The notes under the pieces: model-generated | The model's input: only the letters and a program-made list of their open reading frames with translations | Databases searched by the model: none | Told to the model about the DNA's origin: nothing | NCBI GenBank assembly: GCA_963920525.1 | Contig: OY986437.1 | Location: 56,926,830-56,990,829 of the forward strand | Length of the DNA: 64,000 bases | Reading direction: 5' to 3' | Source: Dichetophora obliterata | Lineage: Eukaryota; Arthropoda; Insecta; Diptera; Sciomyzidae | Translations under genes and position numbers: made by a program | Shown: positions 1-11,628 of the stretch, piece after piece | Numbering within the stretch: position 1 is the first letter of the stretch | Layout of the letters: the number at the start of each line of letters is the position of its first letter

Positions 1-470
1 GTTGAATAATGAACCAAATTAATAATAAATAAAAAACTAATAATGACTATAAAATTAATAATGAATAAAACATGAATAGGCAATGAACCAAAAAATAATA
101 ATGTACAAAAAATTAATTATTGAAAAATTTGAAATTCTTTTTGAATTGCATTCTTTGTAAATAGCATTCATATGAATAAAAAAATAATTAATTATTCTGA
201 ATAACGAAAAAAAAATAGTTGAAATTAATCACTTTCATTTAATTAAAATTCAATTTGAATTAAAAATTTTATTTATAAACAATTTGGAATTCATTAGATG
301 GATTTGTATGTCGATATTCAGTTTTCCTTAAGATTCTGAATACATATGCAGATTTTACTGGCTGAGTCAATCAAAAATAGTCAATATTAATAGCAAGCAG
401 TGAATAAGAAGAATCTGCTTCGCACAAAATAAGGAAATCATCATGAAAATAATGCAAACAAACAAAAACA
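1..470. other. AT-rich intergenic sequence, no gene seen
   Basis: Very AT-rich DNA with repeated AATAATGAA-like words in the first 150 bases. The words resemble those in the subterminal repeats of the element at 59.7-62.9 kb, but I cannot align a full copy. No coding signal is seen. The short frame that follows (472-726) has no recognisable motif. Confidence 0.4.
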
Positions 471-861
471 TTTGTTGCTGTCAAGCAGAGATCACAACAG
501 CTTGGTTCCAACAACAACAACGGAAAAAACAATTACATCATTAAATTTCACGACTTTCGCTATCTATGAGAACCCATATGGGTCTTTCAAATTGAACCAA
601 ATCCTAGAAAAGTTGTGCGAGCTCGCAGCACTACGAAACAAATCGCCGGTCGCCTGTTTCTTCAAAAAAATTAGTCATGTGGCCAAGGTACCACTTGAGA
701 TACGTAGAATGGACAATTTGGAATGACACCTAACCATTTGTTACCAGAAGTGTTTCGTGAAATAAGGAAGAAAGTGTCATCAAGTCAATGCGAGCTCCCA
801 CACATCAGCTCAAACAAAGGCGTTCTTCAGCACTATAAACATAGAATTTATAGGTCAGCCG

Positions 862-1002
862 TACAATCCTGATTTTGTACCTTATGACTTCTTTTTATTC
901 CCGCACATCAAGGACAAACTGCCTGGAAAAAGATTTTCGATGCCAGAAGAAGCCGTTGATGGGTTCAAAAACTATATTTATGTGTTGTTAAAAAATTATT
1001 AA
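862..1002 (+). pseudogene. mariner transposase, C-terminal fragment
   Basis: A 46-codon frame beginning YNPDFVPYDFFLFPHIKDKL and ending in TAA matches the last part of mariner-type DDE transposases: the SPD(L/F)APxDFFLFP signature with the third catalytic aspartate, then the KRFSxPEEAVD(A)FK segment. The N-terminal HTH and the first two catalytic aspartates are not recognisable upstream; 472-860 reads as unrelated or scrambled sequence. No terminal repeat is visible. It is a dead fragment of a Tc1/mariner-superfamily element. Family from motifs; exact subfamily not determined. Confidence 0.75.
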
Positions 1003-1428
1003 AGTTTATAATATATATTAAAGCTTAATTTTTTTAACTATAAACTTATTAAAAGCTTTATTTGAAATTTATTGGTAACTCTGACACATCGCTCATTTGC
1101 TCAAATAACGTCATAACTCAATAAACAAGATTTTTGAGTTAATGATGCAAAAATGTTTTTTATATCATGCTTCATATTGTGTAAAAATTTCATGTTATAA
1201 TTTTGAATATTCTCCGCGTGAGAAGAGAAACTGCAACTATCCCTTTACACAAGGTGTGAGTCAATTGAAAACTTTAAACGCGTTTTAAGCAAAATGACTT
1301 TTTTGAGTTATGACTTTTGAGTTGAATCGACAATAGTCGATTTTTCAGCAGCTTTTATGTAAACTAAACCAAATCAGATGTTAAAATTTTTGTTTGGATT
1401 CGTAATCTATTCTAAACCTGTGCATCTA

Positions 1429-1748
1429 TTAAGGCTATTCAAATTTTAAGCGTACATTTAACAAATCGTATTTATAGCATTTGTTTTTGTTGAAACTGTG
1501 AGCACCCCGCCATGTGACTGTCGTATTCAATAGTTTTGCAACCCTGTGATGTATGTAATTATGCGGCTGTAGACAGAGCATAAAAATACGAGGTATATAA
1601 AACACGTCCAATGGCTACTTTTATTTTCGCGTGTTTGCGTACTTGCATGCAAAACAACAACAAAGCAAAATACGCATTCGTAAATTGACGTTCAAAAAAA
1701 ATCGTGCATATAGCAGACCAGCGTATTCAAACTGTGAATAGCCTTATT
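1429..1748. mobile_element. MITE with TTAAGGCTATTCA-type terminal inverted repeats
   Basis: The left end TTAAGGCTATTCAAA is matched in inverted orientation by TGAATAGCCTTATT at the right end, giving a non-coding element of about 320 bp. Related ends (A)AGGRTRTTCAC occur in the elements at 11629-12048 and 61303-61956, so this looks like one MITE superfamily. A 3-bp TTA-like target duplication would fit a PIF/Harbinger-type element, but I cannot fix it exactly. Confidence 0.5.
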
Positions 1749-3200
1749 GTTTTATAACTGTTTTTATATATTAGAATTTTTTTTTGTGGTAAGTTAATAT
1801 TACGTTACTGAAAGTTATGAGGTCAATGTTTATTTTCTAATCAATTTGCTTTACAGTCAAGAAAAGAAAATTCAGTTTCAATGGGACTAAAATGGAAGAG
1901 AAATATGAGATGCTTGCATACGCGTCCGAGCTTTCAATTGCAAAAGTATCCATTAACATCTGCTTCTGCTATCACATGCAATATAGTCTGCGAAAACCAC
2001 TTGGGCAAGTGGGTTGGCCGGTGTGCCCTTATGAGTGTATCTCAGAGATTGCAAATGCTCAAATGCCTTTGGGTTCCTCCTCAAATCTACGATTTTTAGG
2101 AAGACGTGATTGGACTTTTTAACTTTTGTCACAATTGGCTACAAACCTACTCGACGGACAGTAGAACGTGTAGGGGACGAAAATCAAAAAAGTTTTTTTC
2201 TCTCCAAACCCAACAAAATGGGTAAATTATTTGCTCAATAAAATAATATATGTGGACTCTATAACTCTTGAAAATCACTACCTTTGGACAATTTTTTTGC
2301 TGTAGATTTTTTGTTTCTACATTTTTGTTCACACATTTTTAAAAATATCAAAATAATTTTATTTTTGGTTTTTATTAAAATAATAAAAAACATATTTCAT
2401 TACTTGAAAGTACAATATTAAGTTGGATTTTTCCCAGGATTTTGAAAATGGTCAAATAAATATAAAATTTCCTAAAATTCCAATTGAAGTAGTCAAACAA
2501 AAAAATCCTAACGATTCGGAGATTCATGTTAACAAATATCGTAAAAACGCTTGTAGTTTATGTTAAGAAATTCACCGCATTGTACCGATTTTTTCAAACC
2601 TAATTTTGAGAAATGGTCCAAAATTGCTATTTCACTAAAATATTTTATTGTATTAAAATAAAAGTTGATTATTAAGTTCATATGTTAATGTCAGCAAATG
2701 TTCTAAAAATGGGCGCGGTCCCACTGTAGCTACGGCCACATTTAAAAAATTATAAAAAGATTCCGAAGCTACTGGCTTACCGATTTGCTACCGATTAAGC
2801 TAACATTTAGGCAGTGGATTTGTTTTGAGTATGAACTGGTTTAGGGAAAAATTGCCACACCATCTTTTACTGCCCACTAATCAATAAAAACTGTTTATTT
2901 TAGACTTAATCGAATGACTGCAAAAAAATTGTGTAATTTACATTAAATAGCATTTTTTAGGTGGGAAAGTGCACTCTTTAAAAAAACTATTTCTTGAAAA
3001 TTAAAAAAACTGTTTTAAAAAAAATCAGTTTTGAAAAGAAAAAAATTTAGGCATTAAACGAAAATTATGTTTTTGCAAAGTTTGTAGATTTTTTATACAT
3101 CCATAATATTGTTAAAATGCTTAAAATTCGGAATACAAACGCGATTTTTGAAAAAAATAATAAGCTTAATGCCAATTAAGTTCATGAAGCAACAGCAAGC
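1749..3200. other. Non-coding stretch, degraded repeat modules
   Basis: No gene recognised. Around 2700-2760 is a GGGCGCGGTCCCACTG-like module of the kind found in the Helitron-like repeats at 42.3, 49.9 and 63.2 kb. Short frames here lack motifs. Confidence 0.4.
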
Positions 3201-3447
3201 GCGTCGGAAGCGAATTTCATCTGGGGGGGCAGTACAAATGGGGGGGAAGTACAAATGGTGGTGCAAAAAAAGTTCACCAAAATTTCTTCACATGAAACTT
3301 GAAGAAGAGAGAAAAGAGGAAAATATATAATACAAAAATATTATCGTTGTAAAAAAACTGATATTTTGAATAACTTTTTCTTTTAAATTGTTTATCTAGC
3401 TAAAAAAGTGGGGGGCAACTGCCCACCTTTTCCCCCGCTTCCGACGC
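3201..3447. mobile_element. Short MITE with GCGTCGGAAGCG ends
   Basis: A perfect 12-bp inverted repeat (GCGTCGGAAGCG at 3201-3212; CGCTTCCGACGC at 3436-3447) encloses 247 bp that is G-rich near the left end (GGGGGGGC) and C-rich near the right end. G/C-rich subterminal tracts next to such ends are common in hAT-type non-autonomous elements. The flanking octamers do not match convincingly, so no target duplication is claimed. Confidence 0.6.
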
Positions 3448-3469
3448 CAATGAGCAACTGGTTTCAACA

Positions 3470-3730
3470 ATAAGTTCTTTGCAGAACAAACCACCACGCA
3501 GACTAGACAGCTGTTTCGTTGATAGCTACATCAACTCATCAGTAGTCTTCTGTGGCTTCTGCAGTACCATCCACTTTGATAAGCTTATACGAACACCTTC
3601 TGTTAAATTAAAACAGAATTATGTGCTGTATGTCGCCTTTCAAAGCAATGTTTTTCTACTACTTTGCAAAAGCAAAGGTTCAAAAAAGCGACTGCATTGA
3701 TTCTGCAAAGACTTGTTTGTTTTGCTCTTT
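3470..3730 (+). repeat. Dispersed repeat, GACTAGACAG...TTCAGTAGTCTT family, copy 1
   Basis: This segment aligns closely, in opposite orientation, with 45890-46115 (shared words include CATCCACTTTGATAAGCTTA and GCATTGATTCTGCAAAGA). Its core (GACTAGACAG, CTACAT, CAGTAGTCTT) also occurs at 12.6, 22.1 and 51.5 kb. No protein motif is seen in the frames that cross it. Confidence 0.7.
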
Positions 3731-3861
3731 GTTTACTTCTTTATCACGAATCAATCTAGGCTCCAACAATTTACTGGTATAAACCATAGAAGGCGTGAAG
3801 AAGGTTTTTTTGAAAAAAGTTGTTTTATGTGTAGAGACATAATAACATACTGGTTTTCGTA

Positions 3862-4322
3862 CATGATACAAAGAGCTACAGGTAAAGTATTCCCGGCGTA
3901 ACAAACAAAATTTACTGCGCACCTCGTCATCGGTGCTCGTCAAATGTGACACTTGATGAATACATTCAAAAGAAAATGTAGAAGAGTGACGAAGATAGCA
4001 AAATGAAAACGAACAAACAATCAAAATTCTGTCAAGCACATCAAGCAACGTAGCCGCTTTTTGTGTAAATCGGTAAAAAGGGGAAAAAGCACCCCTACAA
4101 AATATGCAAATTTTTCTTCACAAACAGTACTAAAAAATATATTTACTTTATTTTGGACATGTGCTTTCAGTAAAACAAGTTTTCATAAGAAAATGTAGGC
4201 ATTTTAAAATCTTTATACCCTATGAATAAATTGTGACTACGTTTTAACCAAGGAGCACCTTGCACGTCACAGCAAAGATGGCGGACATGCGCAATACTTT
4301 ATCTGTAGTTCTTTGTATCATG
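3862..4322. mobile_element. MITE with CATGATACAAAG ends and 9-bp target duplication
   Basis: The left end CATGATACAAAGAGCTACAG pairs with the right end CTGTAGTTCTTTGTATCATG (one mismatch); the similarity continues inward to AAAGTATT. The nonamer GTTTTCGTA lies immediately before the left end and immediately after the right end, a perfect 9-bp target site duplication. Length is 461 bp with no transposase. A 9-bp duplication points to Mutator-like elements; the CATGATA start recalls P elements, which normally duplicate 8 bp. Element and insertion are clear; superfamily is open. Confidence 0.75.
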
Positions 4323-4608
4323 GTTTTCGTAGGTCGCATTAATAACTTTGCATTAAATCTGATTTGATTTTTGAAATCAGATACTCCACTTTAACTAAAA
4401 TGCAAAATTTCATGAAGGTTAAACCACTGCTTCTTTTTTGTCCATCTTTTGTATGAACTCAAAAAAAGTTAAAAGGTACACTCTGCTTGTACTGTGTCCT
4501 CTCTCCACCTACGTGGATATAAAGCTCGTTATAAAGCCTTTCACAAAATATAAAAATGTGCATTAGTATTGTTGAAGCCACTAGTATTGTGCATTATTAT
4601 TGTCGAGT
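4323..4608. other. Non-coding spacer, no feature seen
   Basis: Short AT-rich spacer between the MITE and the hAT-like relic. No gene, RNA or repeat boundary is supported. Confidence 0.4.
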
Positions 4609-5213
4609 CAGTGGCGCATAAGATCAGCAGAAGTAGCTCACGCATTCAAGACCGACCTGCCTGTTGATGTTATGATTCTCTCTGGTTACAAGAAATTACT
4701 GGAACAAAATGAAAAGGTTTTGTCTCCGATTATTTTGGTTATAGTTTTTGGTAGATCTCACGACTGCCGGGTCGTGGAAAAGATAAGTTCTCCAATCGTC
4801 CAGTTGATACTTAATATTAATGCGCACAAAAATTAAAATCAGCTTACGAATCATTCAGCGACATTGCCTTTTGAATATTGGAAGGTTTTACTGTTCATAC
4901 CATATCGCGACTCATTAAAATTGTCCTTACAACATCGTTTTTATGTTTTTTAAGCGACCACAGAAATTTAGTGCAAGAGGAAAACGAGAAGCTGAATGAT
5001 GAAATCTTAAGCCGCTTTGCGGATGAACCACGTCAATGAATTCAGATTTAAGCTTTTGTTAAATCGCGTTTAATTCAATATCGTTTCGAATTTAATCTTA
5101 CGTTTTTCTCAATGAAGCCAATATTAAAAAAAAACTTTAATTTATTTACAAGCTACATGAAACAATAATTGCCCGCCTCTTCCTCTCTGAATAAAATCCT
5201 GGCTACGCTCATG
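4609..5213 (+). mobile_element. Possible degraded hAT-like element
   Basis: The left edge CAGTGGCG and the right edge CCTGGCTACGCTCATG recall the CAGTGGCGTAGCCAGG ends common in hAT-type elements of animals. Between them a 78-codon frame from 4600 contains a stretch, YKKLLEQNEKVLSPIILVIV then FGRSHDC, resembling the N-terminal region of TTF-type zinc-finger/DUF4371 hAT transposases (usually ...IIxxIIFCGRQN). The rest is full of stops. No target duplication is found, so boundaries are tentative. Confidence 0.35.
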
Positions 5214-7216
5214 ATTAATTGTAAAGTAAAATAATTTGTAAAACAATAATGTTATTTTCAATGAAAAAAATTCTGTCTTCATATTTATTTCCGAAAATAT
5301 TTATTACCTCGTAAAACGAGAAATAAAAATATATTTTGTTACAAAAACATTTCGTTTTAAATTTTTTACAACGTTGTAGCATCCAGACCTTTGAGATCTC
5401 ACCTATAAATTCTGATATGTGATATTGTTTGTAAGATAACAATATTTTCATACTGTAACCATCCAATATTAGTGATAAGCACCCATACTCGCTTCCCCTC
5501 CCCCAAATTTTTTTTCTTTTGGATCCGCCACTGACTTGAAGCACTTTTGATTACGCATCTCAGTAATGAGCATCTACACCAGAGTATAGTGCTTGGTACT
5601 GCATGAAAAATATCTTGATTTCATCGCTTTGTTTTTAGTGCTGTTGACGTTGCTGCTTCTGCTGTTGTGGTAACCTTTGTTGCTGCTCTTGTTGTCTGCG
5701 CCTTTGTGTGCATCGCTTGTGCTAAATTAGATGCGAACCGATGTGAAGATCAATGCATTTCCCGCATTTTCCCAATGTTAACAACAATAAAGTTCTATTG
5801 TTGTTGTTGTTCTTGTTGTTGCTTAAGTAGAACCACAATTTTGGTATTGCTATTAAGTTCAGGTTAGCCAAGTGGTTGTGGTGGTGGTAAATGGACAGTG
5901 CACCAAAATTTGCAGATTTCTTGACAGAAACTTTTAACAGCAACAACACTACGCATGGAGTAGGACTGCTATTAGTCGCAGCATACGCGCTTTAATCATT
6001 TTCGAGCTGGGCTATAAGCCTTGGGCTTGGCGTGAATCTAGCTAGTATAAAACCCTTCTGATTCAGCCCCTTTCCAAATAAAAATAACATCGCCAAACAA
6101 GGTTTCAAAGGAGGTTCGAACTTGGTCTAAAAATAATCAAGGACCAAACACAGTGACCAAACACGGATCGAACAGTGTTTGTTTTGAAACAAAATTCGAA
6201 CATGTGCGCACAACAACAAAACAAGCAACAGCCGATGTATTAAAAAACGCATGCGCAACATACGCGTGTAATGTTGAGTAAATAACAAACAAAATTCTTA
6301 ACTGAACGTGTCAAGCGTGTCATTGGCCAGTTTTAGAATGCTCAACAACATCGTAATGTTTAGGTAAAAGAAAATCTTATTTACATTAATATTTTTGCCG
6401 GAGTCTAATGAAACATCAATGAGTAGAGTTAATAAAGAAATATATATAAAATGAGTGATTTTTCCCAAAATTAAAACCCGGTGTGCATGCAATGAAAATT
6501 TGAATGTAAAAAACAAAAATCAGTACAAAGATTATATACACTGATGAACTTCATTGTTCATAATAGTGTCCGTCACTGTACACGCATAAAGTTTGGACAT
6601 TTTTTGTCAACCGGCCACCCTTTCCTCCATGCCCATTACAGTTTTTGAAAAAAATAAACTTTTATTTATTTTAAACTTCAAAACTTTCACCACTTAACTC
6701 AAAGATAGTGTTTTTGTTTAAACAGCTATATCAAAATATAATACAGTTATTTCAAATTGAAAAAAGCAGAATTTTAAATAAAAAAATAACTTTCAGTCCA
6801 TACAAATTATTTTTTCGTACTAAGATTTTATTTTACAAATAAATAATTTATGTATACAAAGTTTTTGTGTAGTCTTTTCTTTAAAACCACATTTAATAAA
6901 AAAAACACCGTGTTCAAAATTATACACAAAAATTTTACACATTCTTTTTATTATTTCGCGCAGGATCTTCCTCATTTTGCAAATCATCAACCCAAAATTA
7001 AAACAACATCTGTCTCCCCCTTCTATAATAACATCAGCAAAATAATAAAATAATAATAACTTCGAAAAAAAACATTAATAAAATAATGTTTTCTGAAAAG
7101 TGGGCGTAGCAACCGCATGACCACGCTCATTTTGTGAAATTTCCAATAGTAATCATGTGAACCAAATCATAAAATTTTAGTCATATTCGGTCAAAAATTT
7201 CTGACTTATCATTTAT
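5214..7216. other. Non-coding stretch with a triplet-rich tract
   Basis: Contains a C-rich, GGATCCGCCACTG-terminated stretch at 5498-5535 that looks like the end of another non-autonomous element, and a CTG/GTT triplet-rich tract at about 5640-5860. AT-rich DNA follows. From about 7090 a GTGGGCGTAGC...ACCACGCTCATTTT module of the Helitron-like kind leads into the foldback at 7217. No supported gene. Confidence 0.4.
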
Positions 7217-7772
7217 AATATATCGCCCATTTTAGATTGAGGTGACCTATCAATCACACTGGCCATCTCCGATTTGGCTCAAAATTTGTTTTTAGGTCGG
7301 TTTTTTGTTAAGAAAACCAATTCCGGAGTTAAAAGTTTAAAAAAATTTTTTTGCGGAGCCACAGCCATTCGAATGCCAAAATAGGGCCTATTTTTAGGCA
7401 ACGTAGCTCAGTCATTTTAAATATTATTTTCGTAAATAAGGTATCATTGGAAAGTTTATTTTGTCTTTTTTAAGGGAAAAATATAAAACTTTTGGAAAAA
7501 TTGTAGTAAGTTGGCCCATTCTTAATTTCAAAGTTTAATGCCATGCCAACAACAAACGCTATAATTTTTTTTTTCAGTTTCTTTATTATGGTTTTTTGAG
7601 CGACGTCGTTTCAAAATACACCCTATTTTGGCATTGAAAAATGGTTTTAAAAATTTATAACTTCGGATTTGTTTTTTTAAGCAATAAACCAATCTAGGAA
7701 CAAAATTTGGGCTAAATCGGAGATGGTCAGTGCGACTGATAAGTCACCTCAATCTGAAATGGGCGATATATT
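7217..7772. mobile_element. Foldback (palindromic) element 1
   Basis: The 556-bp segment is an imperfect palindrome. The left end AATATATCGCCCATTTTAGA and the following GGTGAC..TATCA..CACTG..CCATCTCCGATTT are mirrored on the right as AAATCGGAGATGG...GTCACCTC and TCTGAAATGGGCGATATATT. The arms run almost to the centre, with AATGCCAAAATAGGG in the left arm mirrored by CCCTATTTTGGCATT in the right. No coding frame. It belongs to a set of near-complete inverted duplications in this window. Confidence 0.8.
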
Positions 7773-8152
7773 GATTTGTTTGCAGTAAAAGTGGCAGTGA
7801 AAAAATTTTTTGTAAGCCATTGCCGCCTCTTGATTTCATAAAATAGCTGTGCCAAATTTGGCTTACATCGGTCAAAAAAATATAAATATTTGTCTTAAGA
7901 ACATACAAAAATACACACAAACACATTTACATTACACTAGTTACGCCTGAGTTCGAAATTTGACCATATCAAAATCGATTTGTCTTTTGCTTTTTTTTAT
8001 TATTATTGAGAAAAGTTTTGCAAAGTTAAACACATTAAAATTTTATTAGCTAATTCAATTTCACAACGCAGTTTAATTATTCGCCATGCTTGACAATGTA
8101 AGCCCTTGTAATTAAAATTATTTATAAATAAACAATGAATACTATTAATTTT

Positions 8153-8443
8153 TTTTTTGTGTTATTAAATGTTGAACACAAAAGATCGAACACAAAAGAT
8201 CGAGAACTTTACCTACGAGTTTAATGCCGACTCCGAACGGCTTATGTTCTCAATCTCAAGAAGCTTTACATAGAAGTTTTTACTCTCTGAGGTTTGCCAT
8301 TGTCTGCAAAGAGGTGACGACCGAACAGAAAATTTAATTCTATTGAAAAAAACATTCTGTCGGAGCTGAGGATTGAAACCGGGCTACACGCGGTATCTAA
8401 GCTTTGGGGCCACGTACTCTACGCACTAGTCTACGGCCGCCAC
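8153..8443 (-). mobile_element. tRNA-derived SINE, copy A
   Basis: On the minus strand it begins GTGGCGGCCGTAGACTAGTG (A-box-like TAGACTAGTG) and continues to a B box GGTTTCAATCC. A body follows with words shared with the copy at 21540 (TGGCAAACCTCAGAGAGTAA, CATAAGCCGTTCGGAGTCG, CAACATTTAATAACAC). It ends at a short A-run (the T-run at 8152-8159 on the plus strand). A/B boxes, shared non-tRNA body and A-rich tail are the hallmarks of a SINE. The source tRNA is not identified. Confidence 0.8.
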
Positions 8444-9142
8444 GAATAAAGCTTATCAAATAAAGCTACATTAAATTCAAAAATTACAACAAAGATAATT
8501 CCGCCGTTTTTTTACTTTTAAGCAATTCTGTGTAAGCCATGTTTTTCGAAAACACTCTTTCATTGTTTGTCAAATGTCCTTATCCATCATAGCCAAAAAC
8601 ATAAAAGCACAGACCGTCAGTTTTACTCTACTCGTGGTAGCATACAGTTGACCGGTGAGGGGACATAATGTTCGCGGCCAAAATGTCCATGGCCTTTAAA
8701 AGAAAACGGACAGAAGGTCCATGGACAGTATTTCCGCTCCAAGCTTCATTTCTTTTTTCTTGTGCGGGATTTTTTTTTAAATTTAATCAATCATTTTGCG
8801 GTCAAACTTTGCAGTGCCCTGATTTTCTTCTGTCCTTGCTAGCATCTCTGTTTGGCCGTTTCAGTCGCCCTCGCTGCAGTATTAGGAACACTTTTCAGTC
8901 CAACTCATTATTTTGCATATCATATGCTTGAATTCTGCTTGCATTGCTATCTGCCCTTACAACAGAATTCAAGCGTTGCAGTCGAACCTTGCGGTCGCCT
9001 ACTCTCATAAATTCAGATTTGGCTCGCTGTGCTGCCTCGGTGGCACTTGCACCAAAACTCAAGTTTTACACAATTGGCCTTTGCAAAACCTTTGAGCCTT
9101 TGACTGTACAACTTCTGCTCTCTGCATCTGACCTCAAGCTGA
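8444..9142. other. Unclassified sequence before a minisatellite
   Basis: More GC-rich than its surroundings, with overlapping open frames (8668-8931, 8913-9095, 8944-9231) that carry no motif I recognise. An AATAAA at 9625 and the position of the repeat block would allow an LTR ending near 9660, but no second LTR or gag/pol is present. Confidence 0.3.
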
Positions 9143-9550
9143 TCACTATAAAAACCGACTATCTGATTACCAACGAACCCGTCATTAGAACCGGTTGCCG
9201 TCATAAGAACTGGGTACCTGATTACAAATGAACCGGTAATCCGTCATAAGAATCGATTACAGTCATAAAAACCAATTACCCGTCATAAGAACCAGCTAAC
9301 TGATTACCAACGAATCGGTCACCTGTAATAAGAACCAAATACTTTTAACCCGCCATAAGAACCGACTCCCTGTCATAAGAACCAGCTACCTTATTACAAC
9401 CGAACCGATTACCCGTCATAAGAATCGGCTATCTGATTGCCACCAAACCGATAATCGGTCATTAGAACCAATAACCCGTCATAAGAACCAATTACCTGTA
9501 ATAAAAACCAATTACTTGTTGTACAGAACCGAATACCCGTTACATAGAAC
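9143..9550 (+). repeat. Minisatellite, about 20-22-bp CATAAGAACC unit
   Basis: Many diverged copies of a unit close to CATAAGAACCGATTACCCGT follow one another, some separated by a second variant CTGATTACCAACGAACCG. Variation between copies (ATAAGAACCA, ATTAGAACCG, ATAAGAATCG) shows it is old. The short reading frames through it are a by-product of the periodicity. Confidence 0.75.
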
Positions 9551-9801
9551 CGCTTCCGACTACATACGCTTTACTGCAACAAATTTTGTAAAGTATTATA
9601 AGAAATATCATAAGGAATTGTTCAATAAAGATTGAAAATATAAATTCAAACTGCGTTGTTATTTGTTGGAAGTTAAGTGGATCCTTCAGAGAATCCAGGA
9701 AGAACTGAGCTTTGCATCAGCCTTAGACAAAACTACGTTACAGTATTTTGTTGTTGTTTCTCATTGTCCCATCATGAAAAAAGGTTTTTCCATTCACTTA
9801 G

Positions 9802-10805
9802 TCTTACCTGCACTTTATTAAAAATATTAACTTAGGTGTTCCACAAGGATCTGTATTGGGCCCAATTCTTTTCTTAATCTATATCAACTCGTTGTTAAAA
9901 GCGCATGACAAAATGTACCTTGTGGCGTTTGCTAATGATATGGCTTTTACTTTTATTAGTGATTCCCCGCTTAGTCTCAGCGCTGAGATATTTTCTCAAC
10001 TAGAGTGGCTTAGAATATGGTTTCTGCATCACAAACTGACTATCAGTGATAAAATAAAACTGCTGTATTTTAGTCCAAGTGGTAAGGATTTAAATTTTAA
10101 TAAAATGCATTACCATTGTGGCAAATGTAAAAAATATTTGTGTTATTGTAAAAATTGCGAAAGAAATGAAATTGCAATTACTTTTTGTCATGATATTGAA
10201 TGTGATAGTAACAGTTTTATAATTGATAGTGTTAACTCTTTTAAATATCTAGGAATCATAGTTGATAGTAGGATGTATTGGCTTGAACGTACTTGTGCTA
10301 TCAAAAAATATCTATTATCTGTTAATCGTAGTATGTTTTGTCTAAAATCCTTTTGCGCTCGTAAACTACTAAAAGCAATCTATTATCCAACAAAATTAGG
10401 CCAATTCTTATAGCTCAAAAACAAATCATTAGAAGAATTTGTGAAAAAAATCGTACTCATAGTAGTTTACCTCTTTTTAAGGAACTTAATATTATGCCGA
10501 TTAAGTATTTATATTGCTATAAAGTTATGAAGTTCTTTGTTAAACACGACAAACATTTGGTGACTAGAAATTGCCCGCATTACAGACTTCGGATAAATAG
10601 CGATAACTTAGTAGACATTTCCAGACACTCAATTATGTTTTTTTTTTGTCACTTTTATGACTCTGTTGCGCTGCAGATTTTTAATAACCTGCCACATAAC
10701 ATTAGAAATATTGAGGCTAACCATATCTTAATCAAATCAATCAAATCATGTATTGCGAATTTGGATTTTCTTAGAATTGATGAATTGTTTGTTGTTAACT
10801 CTTGA
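9802..10805 (+). pseudogene. LINE reverse transcriptase, C-terminal part (Jockey/CR1-like)
   Basis: The first frame (9802-10413) opens into RT motif LGVPQGSVLGPILFLIYINS followed by YLVAFANDMAFTF, which is the YADD box with the first aspartate replaced by asparagine. A Cys-rich insert (CGKCKKYLCYCKNC) and FKYLGIIVDS follow. A frame change near 10395 leads to IRPILIAQKQIIRRIC and a tail ending in TGA at 10805. The endonuclease and N-terminal RT motifs are absent (5' truncation). The clade is inferred from the thumb/C-terminal pattern; it is non-functional. Confidence 0.8.
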
Positions 10806-11173
10806 ATACTGAGCAAATTATTATATTAAATAATTATTATTCTTCTTTATTAAATTGTTCCCCACTTAATTAATTAATTAACTTATAAAATTCTACTCAT
10901 GTTTCACTCATTTATACTTATATCATATTTTAAATATTTATATCTCATCTGCAGGGCATTCCCTTATGGAGTTTCGGGTGTGACGATCTCGCTGATCCCG
11001 AGTTGTTGGTATAGTTTTAAGTTTTCATATCAATTTGTATTCAGTTGTTCTTACTATTGGATAGCATGTCGACACCAGCCCTCATAGCTACAGGCATGCA
11101 ATCCTGTTCATTTTAAGTTTAATTATTCTCTGTGGTTTGCATAAACTGTAAGAACTTTGTCAAAAAAAAAAAA
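10806..11173 (+). other. Probable LINE 3' untranslated tail with poly(A)
   Basis: AT-rich non-coding DNA directly after the LINE frame, ending in a run of 13 adenines at 11161-11173. A homopolymer A tail downstream of a LINE ORF is the expected 3' end. That it belongs to the same insertion is inferred from position only. Confidence 0.45.
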
Positions 11174-11628
11174 ATTATATACTATTATTATACTTTTACC
11201 TGTAAATCGGCGAAGAGATACATAAAATATGGGGTAAAATGTAATGGCACCTATTTTTAAGTTTTTCCTCTCTAGTTCCCAAAAGGGGGAGGAAGTCACC
11301 CTCATCCTTGCATTTTCTTAAACACCTTAGCAAGGAGAATCACTACCCGAGGGAATTAATGCTATATCTGTTGCACCTTGTATATAATTCATGCAGCTTT
11401 GAATATAAAAATACAGGTGTCTCAATTTCTTTGCACATTACTGTATATGCATAGTAGGGAGTCTAATCCCGTAAGTTTTTTCGATCCCGGGATTAGTTTG
11501 GGATTGAAAATTTCAAAAAGTAAATAATTCAAAACGTTTTAAATTAATAAAATTAATACAATTTTTTGTTATTTATTACTTGAAACTAAAACATGTAAAT
11601 TAATTCATTTATAAAGTAGCAAACCTCA
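11174..11628. other. Non-coding spacer, no feature seen
   Basis: No recognisable gene or element. Contains short palindromic CCCGGGAT words around 11480-11500 only. Confidence 0.35.

Noticed and set aside
3680..4048. 122-codon minus-strand frame
   Set aside because: It crosses the end of a dispersed repeat and the left half of a MITE with clear inverted ends; no protein motif, so a chance frame.
5667..5867. Small secreted Cys-rich protein (66 codons with hydrophobic start)
   Set aside because: Much of it is translated from CTG/GTT triplet tracts; the opposite strand is equally open and no family signature is present.
9143..9550. CRISPR-like array
   Set aside because: Units are diverged and contiguous without unique spacers, and the window is eukaryotic; it is a minisatellite.
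8650..9665. Solo LTR of a BEL or gypsy-type retrotransposon
   Set aside because: There is an AATAAA and a plausible downstream junction, but no TG...CA ends, target duplication, second LTR or primer-binding site that I can confirm.
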